DNA of 53,628 bases from NCBI GenBank assembly GCA_903928445.1, contig CAIYRB010000005.1:1-53628 (forward strand). The letters run 5' to 3'. This document shows positions 9,936 through 18,716 of the stretch, piece by piece. Numbering within the stretch: position 1 is the stretch's first letter; the number at the start of each line of letters is the position of its first letter. The stretch is from an uncultured Pseudomonadota bacterium (GTDB lineage Bacteria > Bdellovibrionota_B > Oligoflexia > Oligoflexales > CAIYRB01). The position numbers and the translations under genes are program-made. Under the pieces are notes generated by a model. That model searched no databases. It had not been told where the DNA came from and worked only from the letters and a program-made list of their open reading frames with translations.

Positions 9936-11300
9936 TCAAACCAAAGGCAGCAACTGCGCCAAGGTCTGCGCGGCGCTCGCGCCGCCCTTTGTCTCAGCCA
10001 GGACCTTGAGCGCTTGCGGCAAAGGAAAAGTCGACGACACCGGCCATGCCTCCAGCCATTGGTGCATCGGACTGGCTAGATCCGCCTGAAGCTTCGCCAG
10101 CTTAACGGCCTCGGGTGGATATGCTGGGTATTGCGGGTCATTGGTTGCTGCGCCGTGACTATGGGCACTGGCGACGCCAACTCCCTTACCGGCAACGATA
10201 TATCCAAGCCTTTGCAAGACGATCAGGGTTTCGGCAACCCAGGCTAAGGGCATTTTTAAGGACTGCGCGAGCTGCTGACCATTGAGCGGCTTCCCCGTGG
10301 CCAATTGAAAGTTTTTATAGATCGCCAGTAACGCAATCATCGGCAGACCAGCCTTGATCTGACTGTTACGAAGCAGATCCATGGGCTCCTTGGCGCGGTC
10401 CAAGGCCTCGGCTTCGCCTAATTTTGGAAAGCCTTCCTGGACTCGCCAGGACACCAAAGCCCCCAGCAGGATAATGATCCAGCAGATATACAACCAGGTG
10501 AGGAATAGTGGGAGCTGGGCCATGGCGCCGTAAAGGGTCTTATAACCCTTAGCAGATAGGGCGTAGATACCGTAAAGACGGCCGGCCTGGTTCAATAAAA
10601 AAGCAGCAACCAAGGCCCCGATGGCGGCACTCTTCATACTGACGTAGCAGTTGGGCACCACACGGTAGAGGAAGAGAAAGAATAAAAAGCCACCGAGCAT
10701 GGCCATCAACCAACTCAGGAGTCCGCCTAAATAACTGGCCTTAACCTGGGACGAGGGTTCAACGAAGTGATGGATATCAAAACCAGAAATGCTGGCGACG
10801 ACGATGCCTAAAACGACGACACCCAGCGTCAGAAAGGTCCAAAAATACATAAACCTGGTGAAGGCATTGCGATCCTTGCTCACCAACCAGATGTAGTTCA
10901 GCGCGATTTCAATCTGGCGCAGCAGCAGAACCAAGGTGACTAGAACACTGGCAAAGCTGGTCCAGCCAATGCTGGCAAGGCTGATGTGACTAAGCATGCT
11001 GTCGAGATAACCGACTGCCGCCTCGCCGCTGCCCGAGGCCAAGTTATCCAAGATGAATTCGCGGACCTCGTCCATGAAATCAGTGCCGTTTCCGATCATC
11101 GGCGAGAACAGCGAGATCACGCAAAAAATCGCCACCAAGGACGGAATCAGCGAGAGAAGCAGGGTGTAGGCCATGGCGCTGGCCTGCTTGGTCAGGTCCG
11201 CCCGAATAAAGTCGCGCACCAAGACTGCAACCATATGGGCAGGCTGCATGAGCCGCGAAGGGACATGGTAGCGCTGCATCGCTTGAGTGAACTTAGGCAT
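9936..11300 (-). CDS. YihY/BrkB-family inner-membrane protein
   Basis: 454 aa. The first ~300 residues hold about six membrane spans, with the family signature near the first span (SAMAYTLLLSLIPSLVAIF). Also typical are GAMAQLPLFLTWLYICWIIILLGALVSW. The last ~150 residues resemble a winged-helix region, an extension common in this family. The family was once misassigned as ribonuclease BN; the true function is unknown. Its ATG overlaps the stop codon of the upstream 201-aa gene by one base (TAATG on the minus strand), so the two are translationally coupled. It is convergent with the vWA lipoprotein. Confidence 0.88.
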   Translation of the reverse strand: MPKFTQAMQRYHVPSRLMQPAHMVAVLVRDFIRADLTKQASAMAYTLLLSLIPSLVAIFCVISLFSPMIGNGTDFMDEVREFILDNLASGSGEAAVGYLDSMLSHISLASIGWTSFASVLVTLVLLLRQIEIALNYIWLVSKDRNAFTRFMYFWTFLTLGVVVLGIVVASISGFDIHHFVEPSSQVKASYLGGLLSWLMAMLGGFLFFLFLYRVVPNCYVSMKSAAIGALVAAFLLNQAGRLYGIYALSAKGYKTLYGAMAQLPLFLTWLYICWIIILLGALVSWRVQEGFPKLGEAEALDRAKEPMDLLRNSQIKAGLPMIALLAIYKNFQLATGKPLNGQQLAQSLKMPLAWVAETLIVLQRLGYIVAGKGVGVASAHSHGAATNDPQYPAYPPEAVKLAKLQADLASPMHQWLEAWPVSSTFPLPQALKVLAETKGGASAAQTLAQLLPLV

Positions 11301-11905
11301 TAGTGCAGCGTATCAGAATCCTTGCCGCCCTGCCGTTTTTTAATCCACTCGCGCATGGCAAGCAAAGCGCTACTTTCCCAAGTCGGGTCAACGCGCTGCT
11401 CGAGAAAAAGCAGAAACAGACCGTCGAGTACCGTCAAGAAAGACTCTGTCGCCCTTAAGCGCTCACCCAAGGGCATGACCGGAGCGGCCTTCTCGCTATC
11501 ACCGTCGGCTCGCTCTGGCACCGGGAGTTTTAAGCCACGGGGATTCAAGTCGTCGCAGCTCAGGATCGCGGAGAATTCGCCACCGCCTTTGACGCTAACG
11601 CCCAATTTCATTTCCCGCACCGTCTTGCCAGTGGCAAGTGAGGCAGCAGCTTCGCGACTGTGGCTCGGATCACCGCCCTTCATGACGTTGGAGTGGGTCA
11701 TCGAAGCAGTCCCTTCCAGCACCAACCGGTCATCCACCCACAGGTTCACTTCGAGCTGCTTCGGGCCGCCCGGCACCTTCAAAACAATGCGTTCAGGCGT
11801 GGTTTCAGCCGTATACCAGAGCCACGTGAGGAATTCACGCCCGAGAAAAGCCTTCGCCTTCGCCAAATGGCTAAATTGCTCGATATGACCAGATGGAGCA
11901 TCCAT
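11300..11905 (-). CDS. Conserved hypothetical protein coupled to YihY-family gene
   Basis: 201 aa, soluble, without signal peptide or membrane span. The N-terminal segment FLGREFLTWLWYTAET is striking and looks conserved-domain-like, followed by a beta-rich stretch (ERIVLKVPGG…QLEVNLWVDDRLVLEG). The C-terminal half is helical (ESFLTVLDGLFLLFLEQRVD). I cannot assign a family. The opposite strand has a long open frame (11322-11888), but the minus reading is preferred because of its 1-bp overlap with the following gene and its protein-like composition. The ATG at 11905 is the first in-frame start. The gene lies directly downstream of the repeat array at 11943-11997, which may hold its promoter. 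Confidence 0.75.
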   Translation of the reverse strand: MDAPSGHIEQFSHLAKAKAFLGREFLTWLWYTAETTPERIVLKVPGGPKQLEVNLWVDDRLVLEGTASMTHSNVMKGGDPSHSREAAASLATGKTVREMKLGVSVKGGGEFSAILSCDDLNPRGLKLPVPERADGDSEKAAPVMPLGERLRATESFLTVLDGLFLLFLEQRVDPTWESSALLAMREWIKKRQGGKDSDTLH

Positions 11906-11943
11906 GGCGCGGATTTATCCCATTTAATTTAGATGGTTGCTTT

Positions 11944-11997
11944 GCATCCACAGGGTGTGGATAAACTGTTAATAAGCAGAGGATAACCGGTGCATAA
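11944..11997. repeat. Array of 11-bp-spaced DnaA-box-like repeats
   Basis: Four 9-mers lie head to tail with exact 11-bp spacing: TGTGGATAA (11956-11964), TGTTAATAA (11967-11975), AGAGGATAA (11978-11986) and GGTGCATAA (11989-11997). The first is the perfect complement of the DnaA consensus TTATCCACA; the others match it at 7 of 9 bases. An inverted, degenerate box GCATCCACA sits at 11944-11952. The array lies between the starts of genes reading left and the end of the acireductone dioxygenase gene. It may bind DnaA (origin-like or titration site) or another regulator. No dnaA, dnaN or other origin-linked gene is in the window. Confidence 0.5.
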
Positions 11998-12057
11998 CCT
12001 GGTCCAAAAACCGGATCTCACCGACCACTCGTCAACTTACAAGCGAAGCCCCCGACC

Positions 12058-12077
12058 CCCCTACCTTTAGGCAGGGG
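12058..12077. other. GC-rich stem-loop after acireductone dioxygenase gene
   Basis: CCCCTACC, a TTTA loop, then GGCAGGGG form an 8-bp stem with one mismatch. It lies 73 bp beyond the stop of the minus-strand dioxygenase gene. No T-tract follows on either strand, so it may be a weak or factor-assisted terminator or an mRNA-end hairpin. Confidence 0.35.
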
Positions 12078-12149
12078 AGCCAGGTTTTGTCATATTTCGT
12101 ACAGATTGAAGGCTCGATAATTACTTCACTTCAGCCGATTGTCAATCCA

Positions 12150-12638
12150 TCAGTTAACAATTTTTTCATAAAGGGCTTCCCACCCGCCACGGTCTTGGAA
12201 GAGGCGGATGCAGCGAATCGTCGATGCACTGGTCAAGTAAAAGAGGTGACGCCGATAAGCTGGGATCACGATGAGGTCACCCGGGGTTGCGGTGAACTTT
12301 AAAAACCCGCCGTCTGGCCCCTCGATCTCAAAGACACCCTCGCCTTCGACGGTGAAGCGGACCTCGTCATCAACATGATGATGCTCTTTATCGTAGCGCG
12401 CCGAAATCTCCGCCAGGCCAGGGGTCGACGGCCTTAAAGCCACCATATCGACGGCCACATAGCCACGCTCTTGCATCAGACGGTCGACTTCGGGCTTGTA
12501 GAGTGACAAGACCTGCTCATCCGCCGAGGCGGCGCCACGCAAGGGCCAGCGCTCAAATAAAATGCCCGCAGCAGCCAAGGTGGCACGAATCTCATCTTCA
12601 CCAGTGTAGGTTTTACCGCGGAATTCAAGCTTAGCCAT
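12150..12638 (-). CDS. mtnD: Acireductone dioxygenase
   Basis: 162 aa, cupin-fold metalloenzyme of the methionine salvage pathway. It oxidises the acireductone made from methylthioribose to 2-keto-4-methylthiobutyrate (Fe form) or to methylthiopropionate, formate and CO (Ni form). Metal ligands are visible as H86, H88, E92 (EHHHVDDEVRF) and H131 (YRRHLF). Length is slightly below the ~180 aa norm. A strong AGGAGGAG precedes the ATG. None of the other salvage genes is in this window, so here it is an orphan whose partners must be elsewhere. Confidence 0.9.
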   Translation of the reverse strand: MAKLEFRGKTYTGEDEIRATLAAAGILFERWPLRGAASADEQVLSLYKPEVDRLMQERGYVAVDMVALRPSTPGLAEISARYDKEHHHVDDEVRFTVEGEGVFEIEGPDGGFLKFTATPGDLIVIPAYRRHLFYLTSASTIRCIRLFQDRGGWEALYEKIVN

Positions 12639-12822
12639 CCAGGCTCCTCCTAGGTTTACATGCAGGAATTATCATCCTCGCCACAGCATTACACGAGGAA
12701 AAATGAAACAATTGAAAAAGGTCGTTGTTGCGGTGGGCTGCACTCCTAAGCCAGGATGAACATCGCGGTCACCGCCAGACCTATACTAACCAAGGCACGG
12801 CGCGTTGTCGTAAGAGGAGCCG

Positions 12823-13341
12823 ATGGGACAGTCAAAAAAGCCCAAGGTGCCAAAACAAGCAGCGGTCATCTTTGAGGATTTCTCTGAGGCCGACCGCGTC
12901 TTTCAAGAGTCTCTAAACGACTCATTCGCCGCGGCCGCGCCGCATGCCCTGCGGGCAAAGGCATGCAGCAGCCCTTGCTTTGCCAATGGTCCAAAAAAAG
13001 GCGAGCGGGCGCAAAAAAGGCAACGCGAAGACACTCCGGTGATCGACCTACACGGCCTGACTTTGCAACAGGCCACGGAGTACCTTGATGACCGCCTGCG
13101 TCGCCTCCTTGGCGAATCAACAGCCGTAAAAAGCCCGCAGCATGTCATCACGGTCAAGATCGTCACCGGCAAAGGCCTGCACAGTGGTCCCAGTGGTGGC
13201 GTCTTGGCCAAGGAAATCCACCGCCACGTCGCAGCGGTCTATGGCAAACACATTGTGACCATAGAGGATTCACCTGGAGACACGATGATTCGGGGACTCC
13301 CCCTGCGCGGCCATTTTAACGTCCGCCTGCGCCGCCCCTAA
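12823..13341 (+). CDS. Smr-domain protein
   Basis: 172 aa. A C-terminal Smr domain (about 70-172) carries VIDLHGLTLQQA and VKIVTGKGLHSGPSGGVL, the DLHG and GKGxHS motifs of the small-MutS-related family, followed by VTIEDSPGDTMIRG. Smr domains nick or bind branched DNA or cleave RNA. The ~65-residue N-terminal part is basic and low in complexity, as in stand-alone YdaL/SmrA proteins. AGAGGAG precedes the ATG. It is probably a single-gene unit, divergent from acireductone dioxygenase. Confidence 0.85.
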   Translation: MGQSKKPKVPKQAAVIFEDFSEADRVFQESLNDSFAAAAPHALRAKACSSPCFANGPKKGERAQKRQREDTPVIDLHGLTLQQATEYLDDRLRRLLGESTAVKSPQHVITVKIVTGKGLHSGPSGGVLAKEIHRHVAAVYGKHIVTIEDSPGDTMIRGLPLRGHFNVRLRRP

Positions 13342-13447
13342 AGCCGGAAAAGAAAACAATTTACTCGTAATATTGATTGGTTATCTGTTTTGCTATCAAG
13401 TCTCGCCGCTAACTACCGACAAATCCACGTGAAGTCGGGGAGGCAGG

Positions 13448-15589
13448 GTGAGCGACGAAGTACCAAAACACGGTGGATTGGCCATCGCCTTGAAAGGGGC
13501 AAGGGCAGACCAAGCCTTTCGAGGCATCCGCAATCCTTCGGGCGTCGAGTCCGTGGGACGAGTGTCGGCAAGTCCTCAAGGCATGAATAAGCCAGTCACT
13601 GGGCCAGCATCATCAAGCAACAACGTCAGCATGCAGGCTTCGACTCATCAGCCCGCCCTCAGCAGCACACCATCGAGCGCCGTCTCGGCCATCCCACAGT
13701 CCACGCGAGCACCAAGACCGTTGCCGGCGACGGCGGAGCAGGTGCAATACTCAAAGATCAGCGGCCTCAGCGAAAGATCCCACCACCTGACCGTCGGCCA
13801 GCCGACCATGCTCACCGTCGAACTGTTTAACGGCACCACTCAGCGCATCCAGCGGATAAGTCGGGGCGTGATCATCTTCTTTATCCTGGCGGGCCTTGCA
13901 GTCATCGGCGCCGTACCTAAGATTCGTAAGAAGACCTTCAAAACACTCAGCAAAGCCAAGTCTGAACTAGTGACCTTTGCGCGCCACCGTAAACCGCTGC
14001 AAAAACGCCACAACCTGACCAATATCGAAAGTGATGTGACCGACCAAAGTAACCCCACAACTTTGTCCAAAGCGGAGGACTCGGCCCCCGTCAAGCCCTT
14101 TACGACCCAAGCTTGCAGCGGATTAATCAGCGATGCGCTAGCCGGCAGCCGCAACGCGGCATTGCCCATGCGCCTGCAAACCGCTGACTGCTTTCTCATC
14201 AAGGATGACCCAGCCAATGCTGAAAAAGCGCTGGCCGATGTCGCCAGCAGAATACAGACCAGGCGTGCCGCCAGCTCGGAGCGTCAAGACGCCGGTGTTA
14301 TGGGCGACGCCATAATCACCTTGCAAAGCTCACTGCTCAAACAGGGCAAGGACTCAGCTGCCAATCAAATCGTCGCTAGCGGCTGCACCGAGTGGCACCA
14401 GTCCACGGCCTGCGTCGCCAAGCTGATGGTCGCAGCCGCCCGCCGCCCGATCATGCCGCTTAGTGGCGACGCCAATAAAATGTTTGCCAGTAGGGGGCTG
14501 CTTCAAGCGAAGAGCGAAGCCCACCTTTGGCTGGCTGGAGCGCAGCTCGCCGCAGCCAACGGCGGCGACGCCAAGACCGAAGATAAGCGCTTTAAATATG
14601 CGCTTGATTCAAGCCCGAAAGACGCCCTCGCTCTGCGCAAGGAGATCTACGAATCACGCGTCATGAGCCTGTGGCAGCGCGGTGATTCTTGGACGCTAAA
14701 AGCGACGATCAAAGCGGCCTTACGCGACCTAGCCAGCGTCGCACCGTCCGACCTAGTCAAACTCACGCTGATCGGCGAACTCGCTGAAGCCGGTGCCGAC
14801 AGCCGCCGCATGCATGCCCTACTGACTCGCGAAGACATACTATTTCGTGCCCGCGGCGACCTTGACCTGCTCGATATCTTAGGGCCGGAGGCACTGCGCG
14901 CCGGGTTGATCAAAGACTACACCCAGCTGCTGCGCCGCACTCGCGACTATTACTCAACCCGCTATCACGCCGGCGCCGGATCGAATAAACGCCTGGCGAT
15001 TTGGGAGGTGCGCAGCGCTCTTGCCGCCGCCGACGCCGACGCCGCCATCGGCCTGTTGACCAACTACGCCAGGGCCTTTGGCGATGATGCCTTGTCCCAT
15101 CACCTGCGTGGCGTCGCCTATATCGGCCTGACCGATTCGCTACCTTACCAGCGCTTGGCGGCGCTGGAATTCCAAGCTGCAGTTCGGATAAAACGCGACT
15201 GGGAATCCCTCTATGGCCTCGGCATTGCGTTGATCCGCGCCCACCGTTCGGCGCAGCTCCCATCACTTCTGGCCGACCTCACCAAACTAACGCGCACCTC
15301 TGGCCAACGCTACTGGCTCGATATGCTGCGTGCCGAGCTGCGCCTTAGCGAGAATAAGTACTCGGATGTACAGAGGATTATATCCCCCTACAGCACTGTC
15401 GTGCCAGCCTGGATCACCGCCCGCACGATGCAGTTGCAAGTTTACCAAAAAACTGGGAAAACCCAGCTGGCCGAGCAACTAGCGGCCGATCTGAAAGTCA
15501 TCTCCGGCCGCTCACCCTTCCCCACCTCCTTCGAAGGCTTCGCCTCTCCGCTCGGCTGCATGGCCCTGACGAAGCGCCCGCTCGAATGA
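13448..15589 (+). CDS. Membrane-anchored helical-repeat (TPR-like) protein
   Basis: 713 aa. The first ~130 residues are Ser/Pro/Thr-rich and low in complexity. One membrane span (IIFFILAGLAVIGAVPKI) lies near residues 140-158. The remaining ~550 residues are almost entirely helical and contain degenerate TPR-like pairs, for example LRGVAYIGLTDSLPYQRL followed by WESLYGLGIALIRAHRS. The GTG start at 13448 is supported by GGGGAGG just before it. Function is unknown. The layout (cytosolic low-complexity head, single TM, large periplasmic helical repeat) recalls envelope scaffold proteins. It lies 61 bp upstream of prmA, so co-transcription is possible. Confidence 0.7.
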   Translation: MSDEVPKHGGLAIALKGARADQAFRGIRNPSGVESVGRVSASPQGMNKPVTGPASSSNNVSMQASTHQPALSSTPSSAVSAIPQSTRAPRPLPATAEQVQYSKISGLSERSHHLTVGQPTMLTVELFNGTTQRIQRISRGVIIFFILAGLAVIGAVPKIRKKTFKTLSKAKSELVTFARHRKPLQKRHNLTNIESDVTDQSNPTTLSKAEDSAPVKPFTTQACSGLISDALAGSRNAALPMRLQTADCFLIKDDPANAEKALADVASRIQTRRAASSERQDAGVMGDAIITLQSSLLKQGKDSAANQIVASGCTEWHQSTACVAKLMVAAARRPIMPLSGDANKMFASRGLLQAKSEAHLWLAGAQLAAANGGDAKTEDKRFKYALDSSPKDALALRKEIYESRVMSLWQRGDSWTLKATIKAALRDLASVAPSDLVKLTLIGELAEAGADSRRMHALLTREDILFRARGDLDLLDILGPEALRAGLIKDYTQLLRRTRDYYSTRYHAGAGSNKRLAIWEVRSALAAADADAAIGLLTNYARAFGDDALSHHLRGVAYIGLTDSLPYQRLAALEFQAAVRIKRDWESLYGLGIALIRAHRSAQLPSLLADLTKLTRTSGQRYWLDMLRAELRLSENKYSDVQRIISPYSTVVPAWITARTMQLQVYQKTGKTQLAEQLAADLKVISGRSPFPTSFEGFASPLGCMALTKRPLE

Positions 15590-15650
15590 ACCAAGGAACT
15601 GCAATCAAACTCGGCCTGAGCATTTAAAACGTCCGTCACCAAAGGTCTCC

Positions 15651-16592
15651 ATGCATCCGACGCTCACCTATGAGCTGCGCGCCTCGTTCACAGGCGACAG
15701 CAAAACCGCAGCCCGCACTAAAGAACAACTGATCGACTGGCTCCTAATGAACGGCGTTGAGTCCTTTGTCGAAGGGGAACTCGCGGTGGACATCAATCAG
15801 GATCAGGATGCGCCGCCACGCGACTACTACACCGAGTTGGGTGGCGACCGCACGCCGATGTCCGTCTATCGCTATTCACGGGAATCCCTCGATGACCTGC
15901 AGGTCAAGCTAAACCGCACATTCGCTGCTCGCGTCACAACCGATATTCATGCCATGGCCACGGAGACCTGGATGGAAGGGTGGAAAGAAAGCTTTCTTCC
16001 TTTTGCCACCGAGGTATTCTACGTCAAGCCACCGTGGCGCCATGAGGTCGCACCAAGGCCTGGACTGGTCGATCTGGTCATCGAGCCGGGGATGGCCTTT
16101 GGCACCGGACAGCATGCAACCACGCAGCTATGCCTCGAGCAAGTGGGGGCAGATTTTCTCGAATTCGGCGCCAGCCAGGGCGTCGTCCATCGCTCGGTCC
16201 TCGACGTCGGCACCGGTACTGGCATCCTGCTGATTGGGGCCAAGAAGCTTGGTTACGGCGCCTGCCTGGGGACCGACATCGAGGATGACGCCATCTTAGC
16301 AGCAGAAGAGAACGGGCGGCTAAACGGGGTGTTGCTGCCGTTTAAAAAGGGCAGTCTGCCCGAAGACGGCGCTAAGTATGACTTAGTGCTGGCTAATATT
16401 CTCGCCGTCGTCCTCATCCGCATCATGGATGAACTTGCTGCTGCGACAAAAACAGGTGGTCGTTTGGTGCTGAGCGGCTTATTAACGGTGGAGGCCCCCG
16501 AAGTCATCGCCCGTGGGGTCGAGGCTGGATTAAAGTTTGTCCGCCAAGGAGAGCAGCTCGACTGGGGTTGCATCGTGATGGAGAAGCTCTAA
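15651..16592 (+). CDS. prmA: Ribosomal protein L11 methyltransferase PrmA
   Basis: 313 aa. PrmA trimethylates ribosomal protein L11 using SAM. The N-terminal substrate-binding region (about 1-110) includes WMEGWKESFLPF. The family signature IEPGMAFGTGQHATTQLCLE is followed by the SAM motif LDVGTGTGILLIGAKKLG and by LVLANILAVVL, in which the N-x-x motif typical of PrmA is kept. Length matches the family (about 290-310). It is followed 18 bp later by rsmE, a pairing seen in many bacteria. Confidence 0.93.
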   Translation: MHPTLTYELRASFTGDSKTAARTKEQLIDWLLMNGVESFVEGELAVDINQDQDAPPRDYYTELGGDRTPMSVYRYSRESLDDLQVKLNRTFAARVTTDIHAMATETWMEGWKESFLPFATEVFYVKPPWRHEVAPRPGLVDLVIEPGMAFGTGQHATTQLCLEQVGADFLEFGASQGVVHRSVLDVGTGTGILLIGAKKLGYGACLGTDIEDDAILAAEENGRLNGVLLPFKKGSLPEDGAKYDLVLANILAVVLIRIMDELAAATKTGGRLVLSGLLTVEAPEVIARGVEAGLKFVRQGEQLDWGCIVMEKL

Positions 16593-16610
16593 GGGCCAAG
16601 GAGGCGGCGG

Positions 16611-17351
16611 ATGCAGCACCGATTTCGGTTTATGGGCGAGATGCACACGGAGGGGCGTTGGGCCTTGCGCGGCGACGAGGCCCTGCACCTGACGAAGGTG
16701 CTGCGCCTGCCCGTTGACACCGCAGTGGAAGTCACTGACGGGCTCGGACGCTGGGCTCTCGGCGTCGTCGGGGCCATCTCGGGCAAAGACGTGACCCTGA
16801 TCACCGAAGGATCGCAACTGGAACCACGTCACCGCTTAAGTCTGGAATTTGCCATCGGCGCACTGAAGCCAGGAGCCGTAGACGATATCCTACCGGCCTT
16901 GACCGAGCTTGGTATCGATCAGGTCCATGTCTTCCATCAACAAGACAGCGCCAAAGCCCGACTACAGCCCAAAGTCGTCGAGCGCTGGCAGCGCATCCTC
17001 GTCCAGTCGACCAAGCAATGCAAAAGGGCGTGGTTACCAGAGATCCACCAGTATGATTCAGTGGGTGACTTCGCCGAACAGGTGACAAGCACAGGCGGTA
17101 CGCAAGCGGCCCAGAAGGTGGTCTTGCGTGGAGCAGCTGAAGATCTAGCCCTGCCACGGCTGATGCGTCTTGAGCAAGGGCGGGTCATCGTTGTCGCCGG
17201 TGGCGAAAAGGGTTTGAGCCCAGCGGAAGAGCAAACTCTACTCGCAGCTGGCTACCAGCCGGCCAGCCTAGGCCCCTATGTCCTGCGCGCGGTCACTGCC
17301 GCCGTCGCCGCCGCGGCATCGATGTCGTTATATCGGACCGACCTGTGCTAG
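16611..17351 (+). CDS. rsmE: 16S rRNA m3U1498 methyltransferase RsmE
   Basis: 246 aa, SPOUT-class SAM-dependent methyltransferase that makes m3U at 16S rRNA position 1498. The N-terminal PUA-like region contains HLTKVLRLPVDTAVEVTDG. The catalytic domain has the characteristic ILVQSTKQCKRAWLPEI, the SAM knot segments VVAGGEKGLSPAEE and LGPYVLRAVTAAVAA. AAGGAGG sits 7 nt upstream of the ATG. It forms an operon with prmA. A perfect 9-bp hairpin starts right at the stop codon. Confidence 0.92.
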   Translation: MQHRFRFMGEMHTEGRWALRGDEALHLTKVLRLPVDTAVEVTDGLGRWALGVVGAISGKDVTLITEGSQLEPRHRLSLEFAIGALKPGAVDDILPALTELGIDQVHVFHQQDSAKARLQPKVVERWQRILVQSTKQCKRAWLPEIHQYDSVGDFAEQVTSTGGTQAAQKVVLRGAAEDLALPRLMRLEQGRVIVVAGGEKGLSPAEEQTLLAAGYQPASLGPYVLRAVTAAVAAAASMSLYRTDLC

Positions 17352-17375
17352 TATGGGCTTGATGTTAAGCCCATA
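17352..17375 (+). terminator. Perfect 9-bp stem-loop after rsmE
   Basis: TATGGGCTT, loop GATGTT, AAGCCCATA form a perfect 9-bp stem beginning one base after the rsmE stop. No T-tract follows (the next bases are ATATAG), so it may be an mRNA-end or attenuating hairpin rather than a strong intrinsic terminator. The next gene begins 27 bp later. Confidence 0.4.
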
Positions 17376-17401
17376 ATATAGATTCTCCGGAGCGGTTCAT
17401 C

Positions 17402-17992
17402 ATGGCCAAGCTTGGACGGCGAAGAGGCTTTGTCTCATGGTTCGTGGAGCCCTATAAACAGGTCCGCCTTGGCCTGGCCTTTCTCTTAGTCAACTTTCTG
17501 TTTTCGTTTTTGTTCGTCGGCGTCTTTGGCTACTACGTCTGGGATATGTATCAGGCGGTCGCCTCCTACTTTCAGCTGACCACAGGGGAAAGCGCCGTCG
17601 CGATGGGCAAATTTGCCGTTCCGCTCGCCATCGGCGGGGCGCTGATCGTCGCCTTTGTGCTCAGCACGATCCTGGTGTCGGTGAAGTTCACCCACGAAAT
17701 CTACGGCCCCCTGGTGTCGATCAATCGCTACCTAGACGACATGCTGTCGGGATTAAAACCAACCCCGATCAAGCTGCGCGACTCGGACCAACTTCAGGAC
17801 CTGGCAAATAAACTAAACAGCCTGGCTGAGAGAGTCCAAGGTAGTCAAAGGGCAGGGACCATGATCGCAATCTACCGCTACTTGGACGAACTCAAAGACG
17901 GCAAAAAGCCGCCTCCATTGCAACTGCGCGATGCCGATCAGCTCACGGATTTAGCGGCAAAGCTCAACGAGCTTGCGGCAAAGTTGCCGTAG
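17402..17992 (+). CDS. Two-TM protein with duplicated HAMP-like module
   Basis: 196 aa. TM1 at about 22-44 (LGLAFLLVNFLFSFLFVGVFGYY) and TM2 at about 72-94 flank a short extracytoplasmic loop. The cytoplasmic part contains two copies of the same ~39-residue unit with a 50-residue offset. Residues 107-145 read INRYLDDMLSG…IKLRDSDQLQDLANKLNSLAE; residues 157-195 read IYRYLDELKDG…LQLRDADQLTDLAAKLNELAA. Each looks like a HAMP helix pair (RxxDxLxxLxxxLNxL). No output domain follows, so it may relay a membrane signal to a partner or form a coiled-coil assembly. CCGGAG precedes the ATG. Function is unknown. Confidence 0.72.
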   Translation: MAKLGRRRGFVSWFVEPYKQVRLGLAFLLVNFLFSFLFVGVFGYYVWDMYQAVASYFQLTTGESAVAMGKFAVPLAIGGALIVAFVLSTILVSVKFTHEIYGPLVSINRYLDDMLSGLKPTPIKLRDSDQLQDLANKLNSLAERVQGSQRAGTMIAIYRYLDELKDGKKPPPLQLRDADQLTDLAAKLNELAAKLP

Positions 17993-18045
17993 AGTTCCAG
18001 CCATATAGCAAATTCGCAACAACTTGCTCTGCCGCCTGCAGCAGC

Positions 18046-18525
18046 TCAGTCACGGTCGTGCCGCTGCGCTACAGGTGCCGGAGCCGCCTGATCCATCTCC
18101 GGGTGGCGAATGCTGCCGCCACGGTAGGCGGTTACACCCAGCCAAACTGATGCTACGGTCCCGGCCACAGCAACCCCTGCGACAGCCCAACGCGGCGTCG
18201 CACCTTGGCGCAGGGCCAAAGCAAAACCGCCGATGGCTAAAACCGCAGTGACCACGGCGGCAATCGCCGCTCCCTCGGCTGCCTCTTCATGCTCGTGAAT
18301 CACTGACTTGGACACAGCAGGCAGGCCCTCCACGATGTCCTCAGCATCCTCTCCGGTGAAGTACGCTGGCAGCGCCAACAAGCCGGCCACTGCCGTGAAT
18401 ACTAAGGCCAAGCGCCGCACCTCCTCGCCTCCCCGCCACCAGGCATAACCCAGCAGAATAGTGCCAAAGACTAAGCCAAGCACCGGGCCATGCGTCAAAA
18501 TTAAATGCAAATGCGCGCCGTTCAT
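18046..18525 (-). CDS. Small integral membrane protein, unknown
   Basis: 159 aa from the ATG at 18525, chosen because GAGGAAG lies just upstream; an in-frame ATG at 18561 would add 12 residues. About four membrane spans are visible: LILTHGPVLGLVFGTILLGYAW, LALVFTAVAGLLALPAYF, AAIAAVVTAVLAIGGFALAL and WAVAGVAVAGTVASVWLGVTAY. An acidic, His-containing loop (GEDAEDIVEG…VIHEHEEAAEG) between spans 2 and 3 could face the periplasm and bind metal. It is divergent from the P-type ATPase at 18717, so a role alongside metal transport is possible but not shown. Confidence 0.65.
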   Translation of the reverse strand: MNGAHLHLILTHGPVLGLVFGTILLGYAWWRGGEEVRRLALVFTAVAGLLALPAYFTGEDAEDIVEGLPAVSKSVIHEHEEAAEGAAIAAVVTAVLAIGGFALALRQGATPRWAVAGVAVAGTVASVWLGVTAYRGGSIRHPEMDQAAPAPVAQRHDRD

Positions 18526-18716
18526 ATTGTCTTCCTCGTAGGTGAATGCACACTTGTTCAAAGTCTCTCCAGAGAAGTATGCAACTTATCGACCAAATGA
18601 ATCCACACCACATTCATCTACACTACTTGCCCCGAATGGACGTATGGTTCCGGCAGACGACCAATGGCGCCATGCTGTTGGCAAACCATTGAGATCAATT
18701 CTCAGAAAGAGGTCCT

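Noticed and set aside
9933..9938. Zero-gap convergent stops (TGA followed by TCA)
   Set aside because: Compact but ordinary convergent arrangement; no sign of function beyond gene packing.
11322..11888. 188-codon plus-strand open frame opposite the 201-aa gene
   Set aside because: The minus-strand reading is coupled by a 1-bp overlap to the YihY gene and has protein-like composition; the plus frame has no ribosome site or motif.
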